From assembly GCF_017349295.1 (NCBI RefSeq), contig NZ_JAFMPK010000044.1, positions 1 through 64,000 of the forward strand: a DNA stretch of 64,000 bases, read 5' to 3'. Numbering within the stretch: position 1 is the first letter of the stretch; each line of letters starts with the position of its first letter. A model generated the notes under the pieces. That model worked only from the letters and a program-made list of their open reading frames with translations. It did no database searches and was not told the DNA's origin. The translations under genes and the position numbers were made by a program. This document shows positions 1 through 8,447 of this stretch, in pieces. This DNA comes from Myceligenerans salitolerans. GTDB taxonomy: Bacteria; Actinomycetota; Actinomycetes; Actinomycetales; Cellulomonadaceae.

Positions 1-2
1 CT

Positions 3-1742
3 GTGGCCCGGGCTCGGGCCCGCACCCACGCCGCCACCCTGGGCCGCCCCGGCGTCCTCGGTGTCGTGCTGCGGGCCCTGTTCGCGGTCCTGGCCTTCGT
101 GCTGGGCCGCTCGTGGATGCTCGTGCAGGCCACGTTCGCGTGGGCGGGTCGCCACCTGCTTCTGTCTGTGTTCGGGCTCGTGGTCGCAGGCCTGCTGTGG
201 CTGGGGCTGGAAGCCTCGGGCTGGCCGAACTCGACCCTGACGGGACCTGCGATCGTGTGGGCGCTCTTCTGGTCTCCCGGCCTGCTGTTCGGCCTGTGGG
301 CCGCCGCCGCTCCGGCCGCATACCGGCGTTCGCGGCTGCGGGTCTGGTACGTGCGCCGCTGGCTCACCGGTACCCCCGCCCGATGGGGCCGCAAGGGCTC
401 CGAGGCCGTGGGCACGGCTGCCGGGCTCGGTGTGCGTCAACCCGACGGCGGAGTCCTCGTGCCCGGTATCAAGGTGCGGTTCGCTCCCGGTGCGGCCGTG
501 CTGCGCCTGAACGTCGTGGTTGGGCAGACGGTCGACGACATCGTTCGTGCCGCCTCGCGGATCGCCACGGCCTACGGCGCGCACGGTCACGAGCTACGCC
601 CCGTGAAGCCTGGCGTGGTCGATCTGGTGCTGTTCCTCATCGCGCGCCTTGCCCCGCGTACGGCGGTGATGCCGGCCGAATTCTCGGGCGCGGCTCCGGT
701 GGGCGTCGTTCCGGCAGGCATGCGCCGTGACGGGCGGCGGCTGGACCTGGTGGTGCGCGGCCGACACACCCTCGTCGTCGGCGCGACCGGCGCCGGGAAG
801 GGCTCGGTCCTCTGGTCGGTCGCGGGCAACCTGGCCCCGGCCGTGCATGCGGGGTATGTGCGGCTGTGGGGCGTGGACCTGAAACAGGGCATCGAGGTCG
901 AGACGGGCCGTGCCTTGTTCGGGCAGGTCGCCTACACCGCCGAACAGGCCGTGACCGTGCTGGGAACCCTGGTGCGGATCATGAACGAGCGCGGGGCTCT
1001 CATGCGTGGTGTCTCGCGAAACCATGACGCGACCCCCGATGCCCCGCTGCACGTGCTCGTGATCGACGAGTTGGCCGACCTGATGGCCTACTCCGAGTTC
1101 GAGCACAAGCGCGAGGCCGAACGCCTCTTGTCCAAGCTGCTCACCCAGGGCCGGGCCCTCGGCGTCGTCGTCCTCGGGTGTGTGCAGAACCCCCGGCAGG
1201 AAGCGTTGGGCGGCACCCGGGGTCTGTGGCCGCAGAAGATCGCCCTGCGCCTGGACTCAGAGGTCGAAACCGACATGGTGCTGGGCACCGCCGCACCCCT
1301 GGCACCGGCCCATGACATCCCGGCCGACATCCAGCCCGGCGGTGTCTCGGCTACGGCGGGGACGGCCTACCTCGTGACCGAGGACGGCACCCCGACCCTG
1401 TGCCGGTTCGACTACTGGCCCGACCGGCTCATCCGCGCCGTCGCGGGCCGCTACCCCGCACCCGCCTACACCGACACCCCCGCCCCGGCCCCGGTGGCGG
1501 ATGCGGCCTCGGCCTGGCTCGCCGCCGGCGGACATCTGCCCGTCCCCGACGCTGCGACCAACCCCGGCCCGACCGACAACGGCCCGGCCAACGACAACCC
1601 CGTCAACGACGCCGCTGCCTCGACGACGGAGACCCCCAAGCGCAAGCGCTCGGCACGCAAGTCCACCCGCAACCGCCGCCCGGCCGACGCCACCACCCAG
1701 GCCGCCGACACGGCCACGACCGAACAGGAGACAAGCTCATGA
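3..1742 (+). CDS. FtsK/SpoIIIE-type conjugative DNA translocase of an AICE (5' end probably outside window)
   Basis: The protein has hydrophobic segments at about residues 15-95, then a P-loop ATPase domain with Walker A GATGAGKGS near residue 260 and Walker B VLVIDELADL near 350. A Pro/Ala/Thr-rich tail runs from about 490. This is the layout of TraB/TraSA-like translocases, which move double-stranded DNA between mycelia in pSAM2-type elements. The reading frame is open to the window edge and the first codon seen is a GTG at position 3, so the true start may lie upstream. It overlaps the next gene by ATGA, as do most genes of this block, indicating one transcript. The element context makes conjugative transfer more likely than a chromosomal FtsK role. 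Confidence 0.88.
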   Translation: MARARARTHAATLGRPGVLGVVLRALFAVLAFVLGRSWMLVQATFAWAGRHLLLSVFGLVVAGLLWLGLEASGWPNSTLTGPAIVWALFWSPGLLFGLWAAAAPAAYRRSRLRVWYVRRWLTGTPARWGRKGSEAVGTAAGLGVRQPDGGVLVPGIKVRFAPGAAVLRLNVVVGQTVDDIVRAASRIATAYGAHGHELRPVKPGVVDLVLFLIARLAPRTAVMPAEFSGAAPVGVVPAGMRRDGRRLDLVVRGRHTLVVGATGAGKGSVLWSVAGNLAPAVHAGYVRLWGVDLKQGIEVETGRALFGQVAYTAEQAVTVLGTLVRIMNERGALMRGVSRNHDATPDAPLHVLVIDELADLMAYSEFEHKREAERLLSKLLTQGRALGVVVLGCVQNPRQEALGGTRGLWPQKIALRLDSEVETDMVLGTAAPLAPAHDIPADIQPGGVSATAGTAYLVTEDGTPTLCRFDYWPDRLIRAVAGRYPAPAYTDTPAPAPVADAASAWLAAGGHLPVPDAATNPGPTDNGPANDNPVNDAAASTTETPKRKRSARKSTRNRRPADATTQAADTATTEQETSS

Positions 1743-2449
1743 CCCGCCCTCCCGCCGGGCCCGTCGCCCGGATCGCGGCCGACTCCCGGCCCGTCCTCGT
1801 CTTCACCGTCGCCCTGACCGTCGCGGTCGCCCTGGCCTCGTTCGCCCTGTCGTTCGCCTCCCTACGGGATGCCGCGACCTGGGGCCGCGTCCCCGAAGCG
1901 CTGGCGTTCCTCGTGCCGGTCGTGATCGACGCCTCGGTCCTCGTCTACGGGCTGGTCGCGCTCGTGCTGCGGGCACGCGGACGCTCCTCAGCCTGGGCCT
2001 GGCTCCTGATGTTCGGATTCACCGTGGTCAGCGTCGGCGCGAACGCCGCCCACGCCTACGACGTCGGTCCCGAGGTCCGCGCCCTCGTCGGCGTCGTCCT
2101 GGTCGCCCTCGCGCCCCTGTCGGTACTGACGTCCACTCACGCGCTGGCCTCCCTCGTGGTCGCCGACGCACCCGGCGCGGGCCTCGCCGCTGAGCCGGTC
2201 ACTACTCCTGAGCCGGTCTCGGTCCGTGCCGCTGAGGTCGTCCCGGCTGCCGAGCCGGAGCCCGTGCCCGCGATCGCCACGCCTGCCGAACAATCCGCCC
2301 CGGCCGAGACGAGGCCTGAGCCGGTCCCGGCTCCTACGCCTGTCCCTGCGCCGGTGGTGCGTCGTGCGCCTCGCGTGGGCCGCGCCGCCCCGCTTGCCCA
2401 GGCGACCCTGCCGGGCCTGGACTTCGAGCCTGCGGCGGTGACCTCATGA
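1739..2449 (+). CDS. DUF2637 (Spd-like) membrane protein of the AICE
   Basis: The ATG overlaps the translocase stop (ATGA). The first 130 residues form about four hydrophobic segments, starting near residue 18, and the remaining hundred residues are Pro/Ala/Glu-rich and probably disordered. DUF2637 proteins are regular members of pSAM2-like elements, where Spd proteins help spread the element within a recipient mycelium. That role is family knowledge; the sequence shows only the membrane topology and the neighbourhood. It sits between the translocase and a WhiB-like gene and overlaps the latter by ATGA. Confidence 0.82.
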   Translation: MTRPPAGPVARIAADSRPVLVFTVALTVAVALASFALSFASLRDAATWGRVPEALAFLVPVVIDASVLVYGLVALVLRARGRSSAWAWLLMFGFTVVSVGANAAHAYDVGPEVRALVGVVLVALAPLSVLTSTHALASLVVADAPGAGLAAEPVTTPEPVSVRAAEVVPAAEPEPVPAIATPAEQSAPAETRPEPVPAPTPVPAPVVRRAPRVGRAAPLAQATLPGLDFEPAAVTS

Positions 2450-2769
2450 CCGCCCCCACCCTGCTCCTGGCGGGACCGCTGCCCGACTGGATGGCCGACG
2501 GCGCATGCACGTCCGGTCCGGCCCGGCTGCTGCCCTGGATCGAAGAACCCGGCATCGCCTCGCCCCTCCAGATCGCCGCCATGGCGCGCGTGTGCGCTGG
2601 CTGCCCGGTCCGGCTGGCCTGCGGGGTCGAAGCACGGGCCATGACGTCCGGGTTCTGGGCAGGCAGCCAGCGCGGCACCGCCGAGCTTGACAACGACACC
2701 GCGGCCGCCGCCCTGGACGGCGTGGCGGTGCAGGACACCCTGGGCCTAGACCTGGTGGGGGCCGCGTGA
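2446..2769 (+). CDS. WhiB-like Fe-S transcription factor carried by the AICE
   Basis: This 107-residue protein has the four-cysteine arrangement of the Wbl family: C21, then C50-x2-C53-x5-C59, expected to bind a [4Fe-4S] cluster. The usual G(V/I)WGG turn is represented by GFWAG at residues 69-73. The short C-terminus has no strongly basic DNA-contact patch, so it may act mainly through the housekeeping sigma factor, as Wbl proteins do. ATG is chosen because it overlaps the upstream stop. Encoded between the transfer and replication genes, it is well placed to control element transcription or to interfere with host Wbl regulators; both are inferences. Confidence 0.82.
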   Translation: MTAPTLLLAGPLPDWMADGACTSGPARLLPWIEEPGIASPLQIAAMARVCAGCPVRLACGVEARAMTSGFWAGSQRGTAELDNDTAAAALDGVAVQDTLGLDLVGAA

Positions 2770-4364
2770 GCGTCCTCGACGTCCCCGAGGCGGGCGGGTC
2801 GGGGTTCCCCGGGTTCGGGCCAGACGCGCCTTTGGACCTGGGGAACCTCACCGACGCCGAAGTCGGCTCCCTCATCGGTCGACTCCGCAACCGCACCACC
2901 GGGGCCTTCGCCGACGTGGCGGCCTCGGTCGGTTACTGCTCCCACCCGGTCCGACTCGCGGGCTCCTCGATGACCATCGACCGCGCCACCGGTGAGGTGC
3001 TGTCCGAGTACCGGTCCACGGATGCGCCGTTGGGCGAGCTGTACCGGGCGTGCGGCAACCGGCGTGCCGATGTCTGCCCGGCCTGCTCGCGCGTGTATGC
3101 CCGGGACACGTTCGAGATGATCCGCGCCGGAGCCGTCGGCGGCAAGACCGTCCCCACCACCGTGACGGCGAACCCACTGGTGTTCGCCACCCTCACCGCC
3201 CCCAGCGTCGGACACGTCCACGGCATCCGGACCACGTCCGACGGTTCACCGGCGCCCTGTCTGCCCCGAGGACGGGCCAAGCGCTGCCGCCACGGCCGAC
3301 CCGTCTCGTGCTGGCGCAAACACACCCCCGACGATGTGCACCTGGGGGAGCCGTTGTGCTTCGACTGCTACGACTGGAACACCGCCGTCATCTGGCAGTG
3401 GTGGGCCCCGGAACTGTGGCGACGCTTCACCATCACCCTGCGGCGCCACCTGGCGTCCGTGCTCGGCGTCCCCGAATCGAAGCTGCGCGACCACGCCTCG
3501 TTCGAGTTCGCCAAGGTCGCCGAATTCCAAGCACGCGGCCTCGTGCACTTCCACGCCCTCATCCGCCTCGACGGACCCAACACCGCCCCCATCGGCGCAC
3601 GCCTGACCGAGGCCGGGAACCCCGCGCCCTTGGACGGGGAAGCGCTCAAAGCCGCCGTCGAACACGCCATCGCCGCGGTGTCGTTCGAGGCTCCTCCGGT
3701 CGACGGTGCAGACGTGCCGCGCCTGCTGTCCTTCGGAGAACAGCAGAAAGTGCGGACCGTGCGCACTGGCCTACCGGACACCAACGACGACGGCGGGAAG
3801 CTGAGCCCCGAGCAGGTGGCCGGCTACCTGGCGAAGTACTCCACCAAGTCCACCGGCGTCGACCCCGCCGCACCACGCCCCCACCTGGCCCGCATGGCAC
3901 AAACCTCCCGGTACCTGGCCGAACGGGCAGCCACCGCCTGCCGCACCCTGGACGGCCCGGACCCGGACGACGACGAGGGCTGCTGGTGCGGCACGTGCGC
4001 CGACTCGCCCTACCGGCTGCTGGCGAAATGGGCGCGCATGCTCGGCTTCCGGGGCCACTTCTCGTCCAAGTCCCGCGCCTACTCGGTCACGCTCGGCAAG
4101 CTGCGCACCGCCCGCGCTCGTTACGCCCGCCTCAAGGCTGATGCCGACCGCCGCGGCGTGCCCCTGGACGTGGCAGATCTCGAACGGCGGCTCCTGGCCG
4201 ACGAGGACGACGAGACCACCCTCGTGGTCGGCGAATGGACCTTCCGCGCCGCCGGATGGGGCTCACCCGGAGACAAGATCCTCGCCGACGCCGCAGCCGC
4301 ACGCGCCCGCGAATACGCCCAATGGCAGGCCGATCAGCGCAAGCAGAACACGACGACGGCGTGA
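2766..4364 (+). CDS. repSA: RepSA-type HUH replication initiator of the AICE
   Basis: The 532-residue protein contains a HUH metal-binding motif (VHFHALIRLD) near residue 260 and a downstream GYLAKYSTKST segment near 350 with the candidate nicking tyrosine. It is Cys-rich in two places, CGNRRADVCPAC near 96 and CWCGTC near 408, probably zinc sites. This is the signature of the rolling-circle initiators of pSAM2-like elements, which nick at the element's double-strand origin. Translation starts at GTG overlapping the WhiB stop (GTGA). The dso may lie in or near this gene but I could not locate it. Confidence 0.87.
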   Translation: MSVLDVPEAGGSGFPGFGPDAPLDLGNLTDAEVGSLIGRLRNRTTGAFADVAASVGYCSHPVRLAGSSMTIDRATGEVLSEYRSTDAPLGELYRACGNRRADVCPACSRVYARDTFEMIRAGAVGGKTVPTTVTANPLVFATLTAPSVGHVHGIRTTSDGSPAPCLPRGRAKRCRHGRPVSCWRKHTPDDVHLGEPLCFDCYDWNTAVIWQWWAPELWRRFTITLRRHLASVLGVPESKLRDHASFEFAKVAEFQARGLVHFHALIRLDGPNTAPIGARLTEAGNPAPLDGEALKAAVEHAIAAVSFEAPPVDGADVPRLLSFGEQQKVRTVRTGLPDTNDDGGKLSPEQVAGYLAKYSTKSTGVDPAAPRPHLARMAQTSRYLAERAATACRTLDGPDPDDDEGCWCGTCADSPYRLLAKWARMLGFRGHFSSKSRAYSVTLGKLRTARARYARLKADADRRGVPLDVADLERRLLADEDDETTLVVGEWTFRAAGWGSPGDKILADAAAARAREYAQWQADQRKQNTTTA

Positions 4365-4391
4365 CAGACACACGCGGAAGGGGATGTAGCG

Positions 4392-4565
4392 ATGGATGAG
4401 TATCTGACGACTGAGGAAGTCGCGGCGTGGTTGAAGGTCGCGCCCTCGACGGTGTGCCGGTGGCGGCTGGCGGGCCGGGGACCTCGGGTGACGTGGCTGT
4501 CGGAGTCGCTGCCGCGCTACCGGCGTGAGCACGTCGCGCAGTGGCTGGAAGCGGTGGCGGCGTGA
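4392..4565 (+). CDS. xis: Excisionase-like MerR/AlpA helix-turn-helix protein
   Basis: A 57-residue protein beginning MDEYLTTEEVAAWLKVAPST, the typical opening of AICE excisionases: a winged helix-turn-helix fills almost the whole chain. A purine-rich ribosome site (ggaagggg) lies about 8 nt before the ATG. Its stop codon overlaps the integrase GTG (GTGA), the standard xis-int arrangement, so both are made together. The expected role is binding next to the attachment site and biasing the integrase toward excision. It is too short for automatic gene lists. Confidence 0.85.
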   Translation: MDEYLTTEEVAAWLKVAPSTVCRWRLAGRGPRVTWLSESLPRYRREHVAQWLEAVAA

Positions 4566-5644
4566 GCATCCGCAAGACACCCGGTGGCCGGTTCCGGGCC
4601 CAGCTCAAGAACGGTCGGCAGTTCGTGGGCTCGCGCACCTTCGACACGAAGAAGGAGGCGTCGGCCTGGCTCAAGCGGGAGAAAGCCGCCCTCGACGGTG
4701 GGATCGACCCGCGGGCGGGCAAGGAGCGCGTGAGCCTGGTCGTTGAGCGGTGGCTGAAGGTCCGTGAGTCGACCGTCGCGCCGACGACGTACAGGGGTGA
4801 CCGCAACATGGTGCGACTCCTGCCCACCAGCATGAAGAACGTGCACCTGTCGGCCATCTCGGAGCGTGAGGTCGCGCGCTCGTTCGAGACGCTGTTGGCC
4901 AAAGGGCTCGCTGATGGCTCGGTGGTGCGCTACCGGGCGAGCCTGTCGGCGTTCTTCGCCTGGTGCGTGCGCGAGAAGCTGATCGCGTCCAACCCGGTCA
5001 CGGGGGTCAAGGTGCCCAAGGGTTCCGATGAGGTCGCTGAAATGGATCCGTTCAGTGAGTACGAGCTGGAGGCGGCCTACCTCACGTGGAAGATGAAGGA
5101 CGAGCGCCTGGCGGACATCCTGTTGGTGATGGGGTGGACGGGTCTGCGCTGGGGCGAGGTGCGTGCGATGCAGGTCGCGAACTTCGTGGAGGTGCCGACT
5201 CCGGGTCTGATGGTGCGGCGCAGCCAGCCGGAAGGGTTCGCGGTGAAGTCGACCAAGGGGCGGTCTGTACGGCGCGTGCCGCTGGCCGATCGCGTGCTGT
5301 CGATCGTGCGGAGCTTCGCGGAGGGCAAGGCTCCGGGTGACCTGTTGTTCACGACCCGAGGTGGTGGCCAGCTCTGGCGCACTCACACCGTGCGGGAACT
5401 CCAGTGGAAGAAGACGGGTCGGGGTCGTCGTCTGCACGATCTGCGCCACACTGCGGCGTGCCTGTGGCTGTCTCGCGGGGTGGAGCCGGGGACCGTACAG
5501 GCGTGGTGCGGGCACGAGTCGATTGCGACGACGAACCGCTACCTGCACTTCCTCGGGACCGATGCGGACAAGGCGGGTCTGAACAAGCTGAATGACGGCC
5601 TGGGGAGCGCGGGGGGTGCGCGAGATGCGCGTGACGGTGCCTGA
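4562..5644 (+). CDS. int: Tyrosine recombinase / site-specific integrase
   Basis: The 360-residue phage-type integrase has an N-terminal arm-binding region (SIRKTPGGRFRAQLKNGRQF), a SAM-like core-binding domain and a catalytic domain. Catalytic residues are visible: Arg in TGLRWGEVR near 195, His-x-x-Arg in HDLRH near 294, the WCGHES histidine near 316 and the nucleophilic Tyr in TTNRYLHFLG near 325. I chose the GTG overlapping the xis stop over an upstream ATG at 4541, because homologues begin at the SIRK-like motif. It lies next to tRNA-Thr, as expected for an integrase that recombines into the 3' end of a tRNA gene. Confidence 0.9.
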   Translation: MSIRKTPGGRFRAQLKNGRQFVGSRTFDTKKEASAWLKREKAALDGGIDPRAGKERVSLVVERWLKVRESTVAPTTYRGDRNMVRLLPTSMKNVHLSAISEREVARSFETLLAKGLADGSVVRYRASLSAFFAWCVREKLIASNPVTGVKVPKGSDEVAEMDPFSEYELEAAYLTWKMKDERLADILLVMGWTGLRWGEVRAMQVANFVEVPTPGLMVRRSQPEGFAVKSTKGRSVRRVPLADRVLSIVRSFAEGKAPGDLLFTTRGGGQLWRTHTVRELQWKKTGRGRRLHDLRHTAACLWLSRGVEPGTVQAWCGHESIATTNRYLHFLGTDADKAGLNKLNDGLGSAGGARDARDGA

Positions 5645-5650
5645 GACGCG

Positions 5651-5700
5651 AAAAACCCCGACCGACCGGCGGGATGTGATCCCTGGTCGTGCGGGGTTTT
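5651..5700. terminator. Bidirectional intrinsic terminator after int
   Basis: The arms aaaaccccg and cggggtttt bracket an imperfect inner stem. The A-run before and T-run after make it a terminator on either strand. It separates the integrase from the oppositely transcribed tRNA-Thr. Confidence 0.8.
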
Positions 5701-5709
5701 CCGTCGTTG

Positions 5710-5750
5710 AGCCGCCTGACAGAATCGAACTGTCGACCTGTTCATTACGA
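5710..5750. other. Probable AICE attachment site (3' half of tRNA-Thr)
   Basis: The 3' half of tRNA-Thr lies directly beside int, and pSAM2-type elements integrate into tRNA 3' ends leaving a duplicated tail. The duplicate copy at the other end of the element is outside the window, so the exact core cannot be defined here. Confidence 0.45.
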
Positions 5751-5782
5751 GTGAACCGCTCTACCGACTGAGCTAAGGCGGC
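5710..5782 (-). tRNA. tRNA-Thr (anticodon CGT)
   Basis: A complete cloverleaf can be folded: acceptor GCCGCCT pairs with AGGCGGC, the D arm is GCTC...GAGC, the anticodon stem GTTCA/TGAAC holds the loop CTCGTAA (anticodon CGT, reading ACG), and the T loop is TTCGATT. The discriminator is T and no CCA is encoded. The 3' end points at the integrase gene. Confidence 0.93.
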
Positions 5783-5957
5783 GTTGCTTCCGGGTGGTGG
5801 ACCACCTGGCAGCGGCCCCAACAGTACCTGACGTCGGGCCGAGTCACCAAAGCGAATCGGATGTGATCTGCGTCGTCCGGTCCATGACGGGCGATCTGCC
5901 TCGCGGACCCGCCGCGGGCAAGGGTCGCGCCCGCCGTGGCCGTCGTCGTCGGCTCGG

Positions 5958-7511
5958 TCAGCAGGTCAGTTCACCGTCGGGGACGGTGCCGTCCACGAGG
6001 TAGTCCTCCACGGCTCCGTTGACGCACTCGTTGGAGCGGCCGTAGGCGGTGTGGCCCTCACCCTCGTACGTGACGAGAAAGCCGGAGTCGAGCGTGCGCG
6101 CCAACGCCTCGGACCAGCGGTACGGCGTCGCGGGGTCGTTGGTCGTGCCGATCACCATGATCGGCGCCGCCCCCTTCGCGTGGATGTCGAACTCCTGCTC
6201 GGCGGGCGGGTACGGCCAGTCCGCGCAGTCGACGCCGGAGAAGCCGAACGACTCACCGAGCGTCGGGGCGTCCTCCACGATCTCCGCGGCGAGGTTCCGC
6301 ATCTCCTCGAGGTCCTCGGTGGCACGGCCGTCCGCACAGTTGATGGCACGGAACGCTTCCTCGCTGTTGGAGTTGAAGCTGCCGTCAGGGTTCCGGTCGT
6401 TGTAGTTGTCGGCGAGCAGCAGGAGGGTGTCACCCCTGCTCTCCCAGAAGATCTCCTGCAGGGCCGTGGTCAGGTACGACCAGTTGGCCTCGTTGTACAG
6501 CGGCATGGCGACGCCGTAGAACGCGAGCTTCTTGGTCACCGCGCGGCCGGAAGACGTCGATATGGGGTGTGCCGCCGCGTCGTTCACCATGGCCCGGATC
6601 TGCTGCAGGCCCACGTCGACGGACCCTCCGAGGGGACACTCCGACCCGGCGAGGCAGTCCTCGACGTACGCGCGCAGGGCGTTCTCGAAGCCGACGGCCT
6701 GCTCCGCCGCCACCTCGTCGGGGCTGAGGGTGATGTCGATGGCGCCGTCGAGGACGAGCCGGCCCGTGTTACCGGGGAACAGCCCGGCGTAGGTGGCGCC
6801 CAGTTGCGTGCCGTAGGAGTAGCCGAGATAGTTCAGCTTCTCGTCGCCCAGCACGGCGCGCAGCATGTCCATGTCGCGCGCCGCGCTCTGCGTGTCGACG
6901 TTGCCGAGCAGTTCGCCCGTGTTGTCCGCACAGGCTTGGCCCCACTCGCGGACGGCGGCGATCTGCTGGGCGATGCCCTCGTCGGTGTCCGGGTAGTCAG
7001 TGGTGAGGAACTCGTCCTTCGCCTCGTCGTCCACGCACGTCACAGGCGTGGACTCGCCGACGCCACGCGGATCGAACCCGACGATGTCGAACTCCGCGCG
7101 CAGGCGGAAACCGAAGTTGCTGGTCTGCTCCACGAGCCCGATGCCGGACGCCCCCGGACCGCCGGGGTTGACGAGCAGTGACCCCTGCGGCTCGTCCGTG
7201 GTGGCAGGCAGTTTCTTCATCGCGATCTCGATGCTGCCGGCACCTGCGTCGTCCCAGTCGAGCGGGGCGTCCACGGTGGCGCACTGGAAGCCGCTGCAGT
7301 CGTTCCATTCGACTGCCTGCGTGTAGAAGTCCTCGAACCCGTCGGGTGCGCCCGACGCGGCGGCGAGGTTTCCGCCTGCCCCGTTCCCGGACTTTCCGAC
7401 GTCTTCGAGCGCCACCTGGTTCTTGGGCGGCACCGCGCACGCCGCGAGCAGCAGGACGGGCACGAGCAGGCAGGCGACGACGGCCGCGGGGCGTCGGGCT
7501 GGGCGGATCAC
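5958..7511 (-). CDS. Secreted alpha/beta hydrolase lipoprotein, TAP/SlpD-like peptidase
   Basis: A lipoprotein signal peptide ends in LLAAC (lipobox Cys near residue 26). The mature 490-residue enzyme has a nucleophile elbow GYSYG near residue 230, a catalytic Asp in TTNDPATPY near 455 and His in EGEGHTAYG near 483. The C-terminal part is the TAP-like domain of Streptomyces tripeptidyl aminopeptidases (SlpD/SlpE) and mycobacterial CaeA. It probably removes short N-terminal peptides at the cell surface; substrate preference cannot be read from sequence. Start is a GTG encoding VIRPARRP. It is transcribed alone, with no partner gene in close spacing. Confidence 0.85.
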   Translation of the reverse strand: MIRPARRPAAVVACLLVPVLLLAACAVPPKNQVALEDVGKSGNGAGGNLAAASGAPDGFEDFYTQAVEWNDCSGFQCATVDAPLDWDDAGAGSIEIAMKKLPATTDEPQGSLLVNPGGPGASGIGLVEQTSNFGFRLRAEFDIVGFDPRGVGESTPVTCVDDEAKDEFLTTDYPDTDEGIAQQIAAVREWGQACADNTGELLGNVDTQSAARDMDMLRAVLGDEKLNYLGYSYGTQLGATYAGLFPGNTGRLVLDGAIDITLSPDEVAAEQAVGFENALRAYVEDCLAGSECPLGGSVDVGLQQIRAMVNDAAAHPISTSSGRAVTKKLAFYGVAMPLYNEANWSYLTTALQEIFWESRGDTLLLLADNYNDRNPDGSFNSNSEEAFRAINCADGRATEDLEEMRNLAAEIVEDAPTLGESFGFSGVDCADWPYPPAEQEFDIHAKGAAPIMVIGTTNDPATPYRWSEALARTLDSGFLVTYEGEGHTAYGRSNECVNGAVEDYLVDGTVPDGELTC

Positions 7512-7640
7512 CTGGACAACCTATCGAAAATCGCGACCGGGACCGGTCCGCGCCGGGCAGGATTCACCGCACCCTCACGACGTTTCCGTCGGCATCCCGC
7601 TCCAGCCGGATGCCGGCCCCGTCACGCGACGACCTGGACC

Positions 7641-8264
7641 TCAGTTCGCGACCCACGCGATCGGTCCGGGATCGCCGTCCTTCTCCCGCGCGGGAAGGTC
7701 CAGCGTGCCCTTGTCACCGAGGCGTACCGTCACCGCGGCACCGTCCTCGACGCCGTCCGGCATCCGCACGACGCTCGTGGTGGGCACCCAGTCCATCGTG
7801 CACATGCCGTCCCGCCGTGGCAGGAGGCCCACGACGACCTGGCCGTCCTGTTCCGTGGCGGTCTGTTCGGCGATGATCGGGCAGGAGCTGGAGTCGTTCG
7901 TGACCACGTAGATCAGGCCCGGTTCGGGTGACCAGGCCGCTCCCGCGGGCGACGACGTGCTGCCCTCCACCCCCTCCGGCAGTCCCGTGCCGGTGGCGCC
8001 GGCCGTCAGCGGGTCGATCTCGGTCGCCGAGTTCTTCGGCCTGAGGTTGCGTGCTCCGTCGTCGTCCATGTCGCTCTCCTCGTCGCCGGTGCCGGGGGTG
8101 TCCGACGGCGTGCTCCCGGCCGTGCTCTCGTCCGTCACGGGTGTGCTCGCGCCGGAACCGCCCGTCGTGTCGGCCCCGGCACAGCCGGCCAGTACCGCGC
8201 ACGCCAGTACCGCTGCGGCCAGGCCGGCGAACCGCATGCCACGGGTGCCCGTCGTCCTCGTCAT
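7641..8264 (-). CDS. Lipoprotein with conserved Cys pair, paralogue of the next gene upstream
   Basis: The ATG at 8264 gives a clean lipoprotein signal (TRTTGTRGMRF, hydrophobic core, LAGC). An upstream in-frame ATG would run through a strong terminator hairpin and is rejected. After an acidic, Ser/Thr-rich linker, the last 90 residues form a domain with SSSCPIIAE and CTMDWVPTT, two cysteines probably disulfide-bonded outside the membrane. The same domain occurs in the product of 8448-9104. I do not recognise a named family. The protein is predicted to be anchored to the outer face of the membrane; its function is unknown. Confidence 0.72.
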   Translation of the reverse strand: MTRTTGTRGMRFAGLAAAVLACAVLAGCAGADTTGGSGASTPVTDESTAGSTPSDTPGTGDEESDMDDDGARNLRPKNSATEIDPLTAGATGTGLPEGVEGSTSSPAGAAWSPEPGLIYVVTNDSSSCPIIAEQTATEQDGQVVVGLLPRRDGMCTMDWVPTTSVVRMPDGVEDGAAVTVRLGDKGTLDLPAREKDGDPGPIAWVAN

Positions 8265-8292
8265 GTCGCGATCCTTCCTCACCGGCGGATGT

Positions 8293-8334
8293 GGTGGGTG
8301 ACGCTCCGGCCCACACTCCGGAGCGTCACCCACC
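8293..8334 (-). terminator. Strong hairpin between the paralogous exported-protein genes
   Basis: A perfect 16-bp stem (8293-8308 with 8319-8334) closes a 10-nt loop. It lies 114 nt after the stop of the 8448-9104 gene and just before the start of the lipoprotein gene. It should end the first transcript, so the two paralogues are probably separate units. There is no T tract. Confidence 0.7.
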
Positions 8335-8447
8335 CCGCACATGTCGTCCGACCCGGCAGGCTTGCACCCGGACCGGAAGTCGATGCGGTAGGACCGGTCA
8401 GGCGAGGCGCGGGGCTCGCCGCGCAGGTCTCTGCGGCCGGTACCCCG

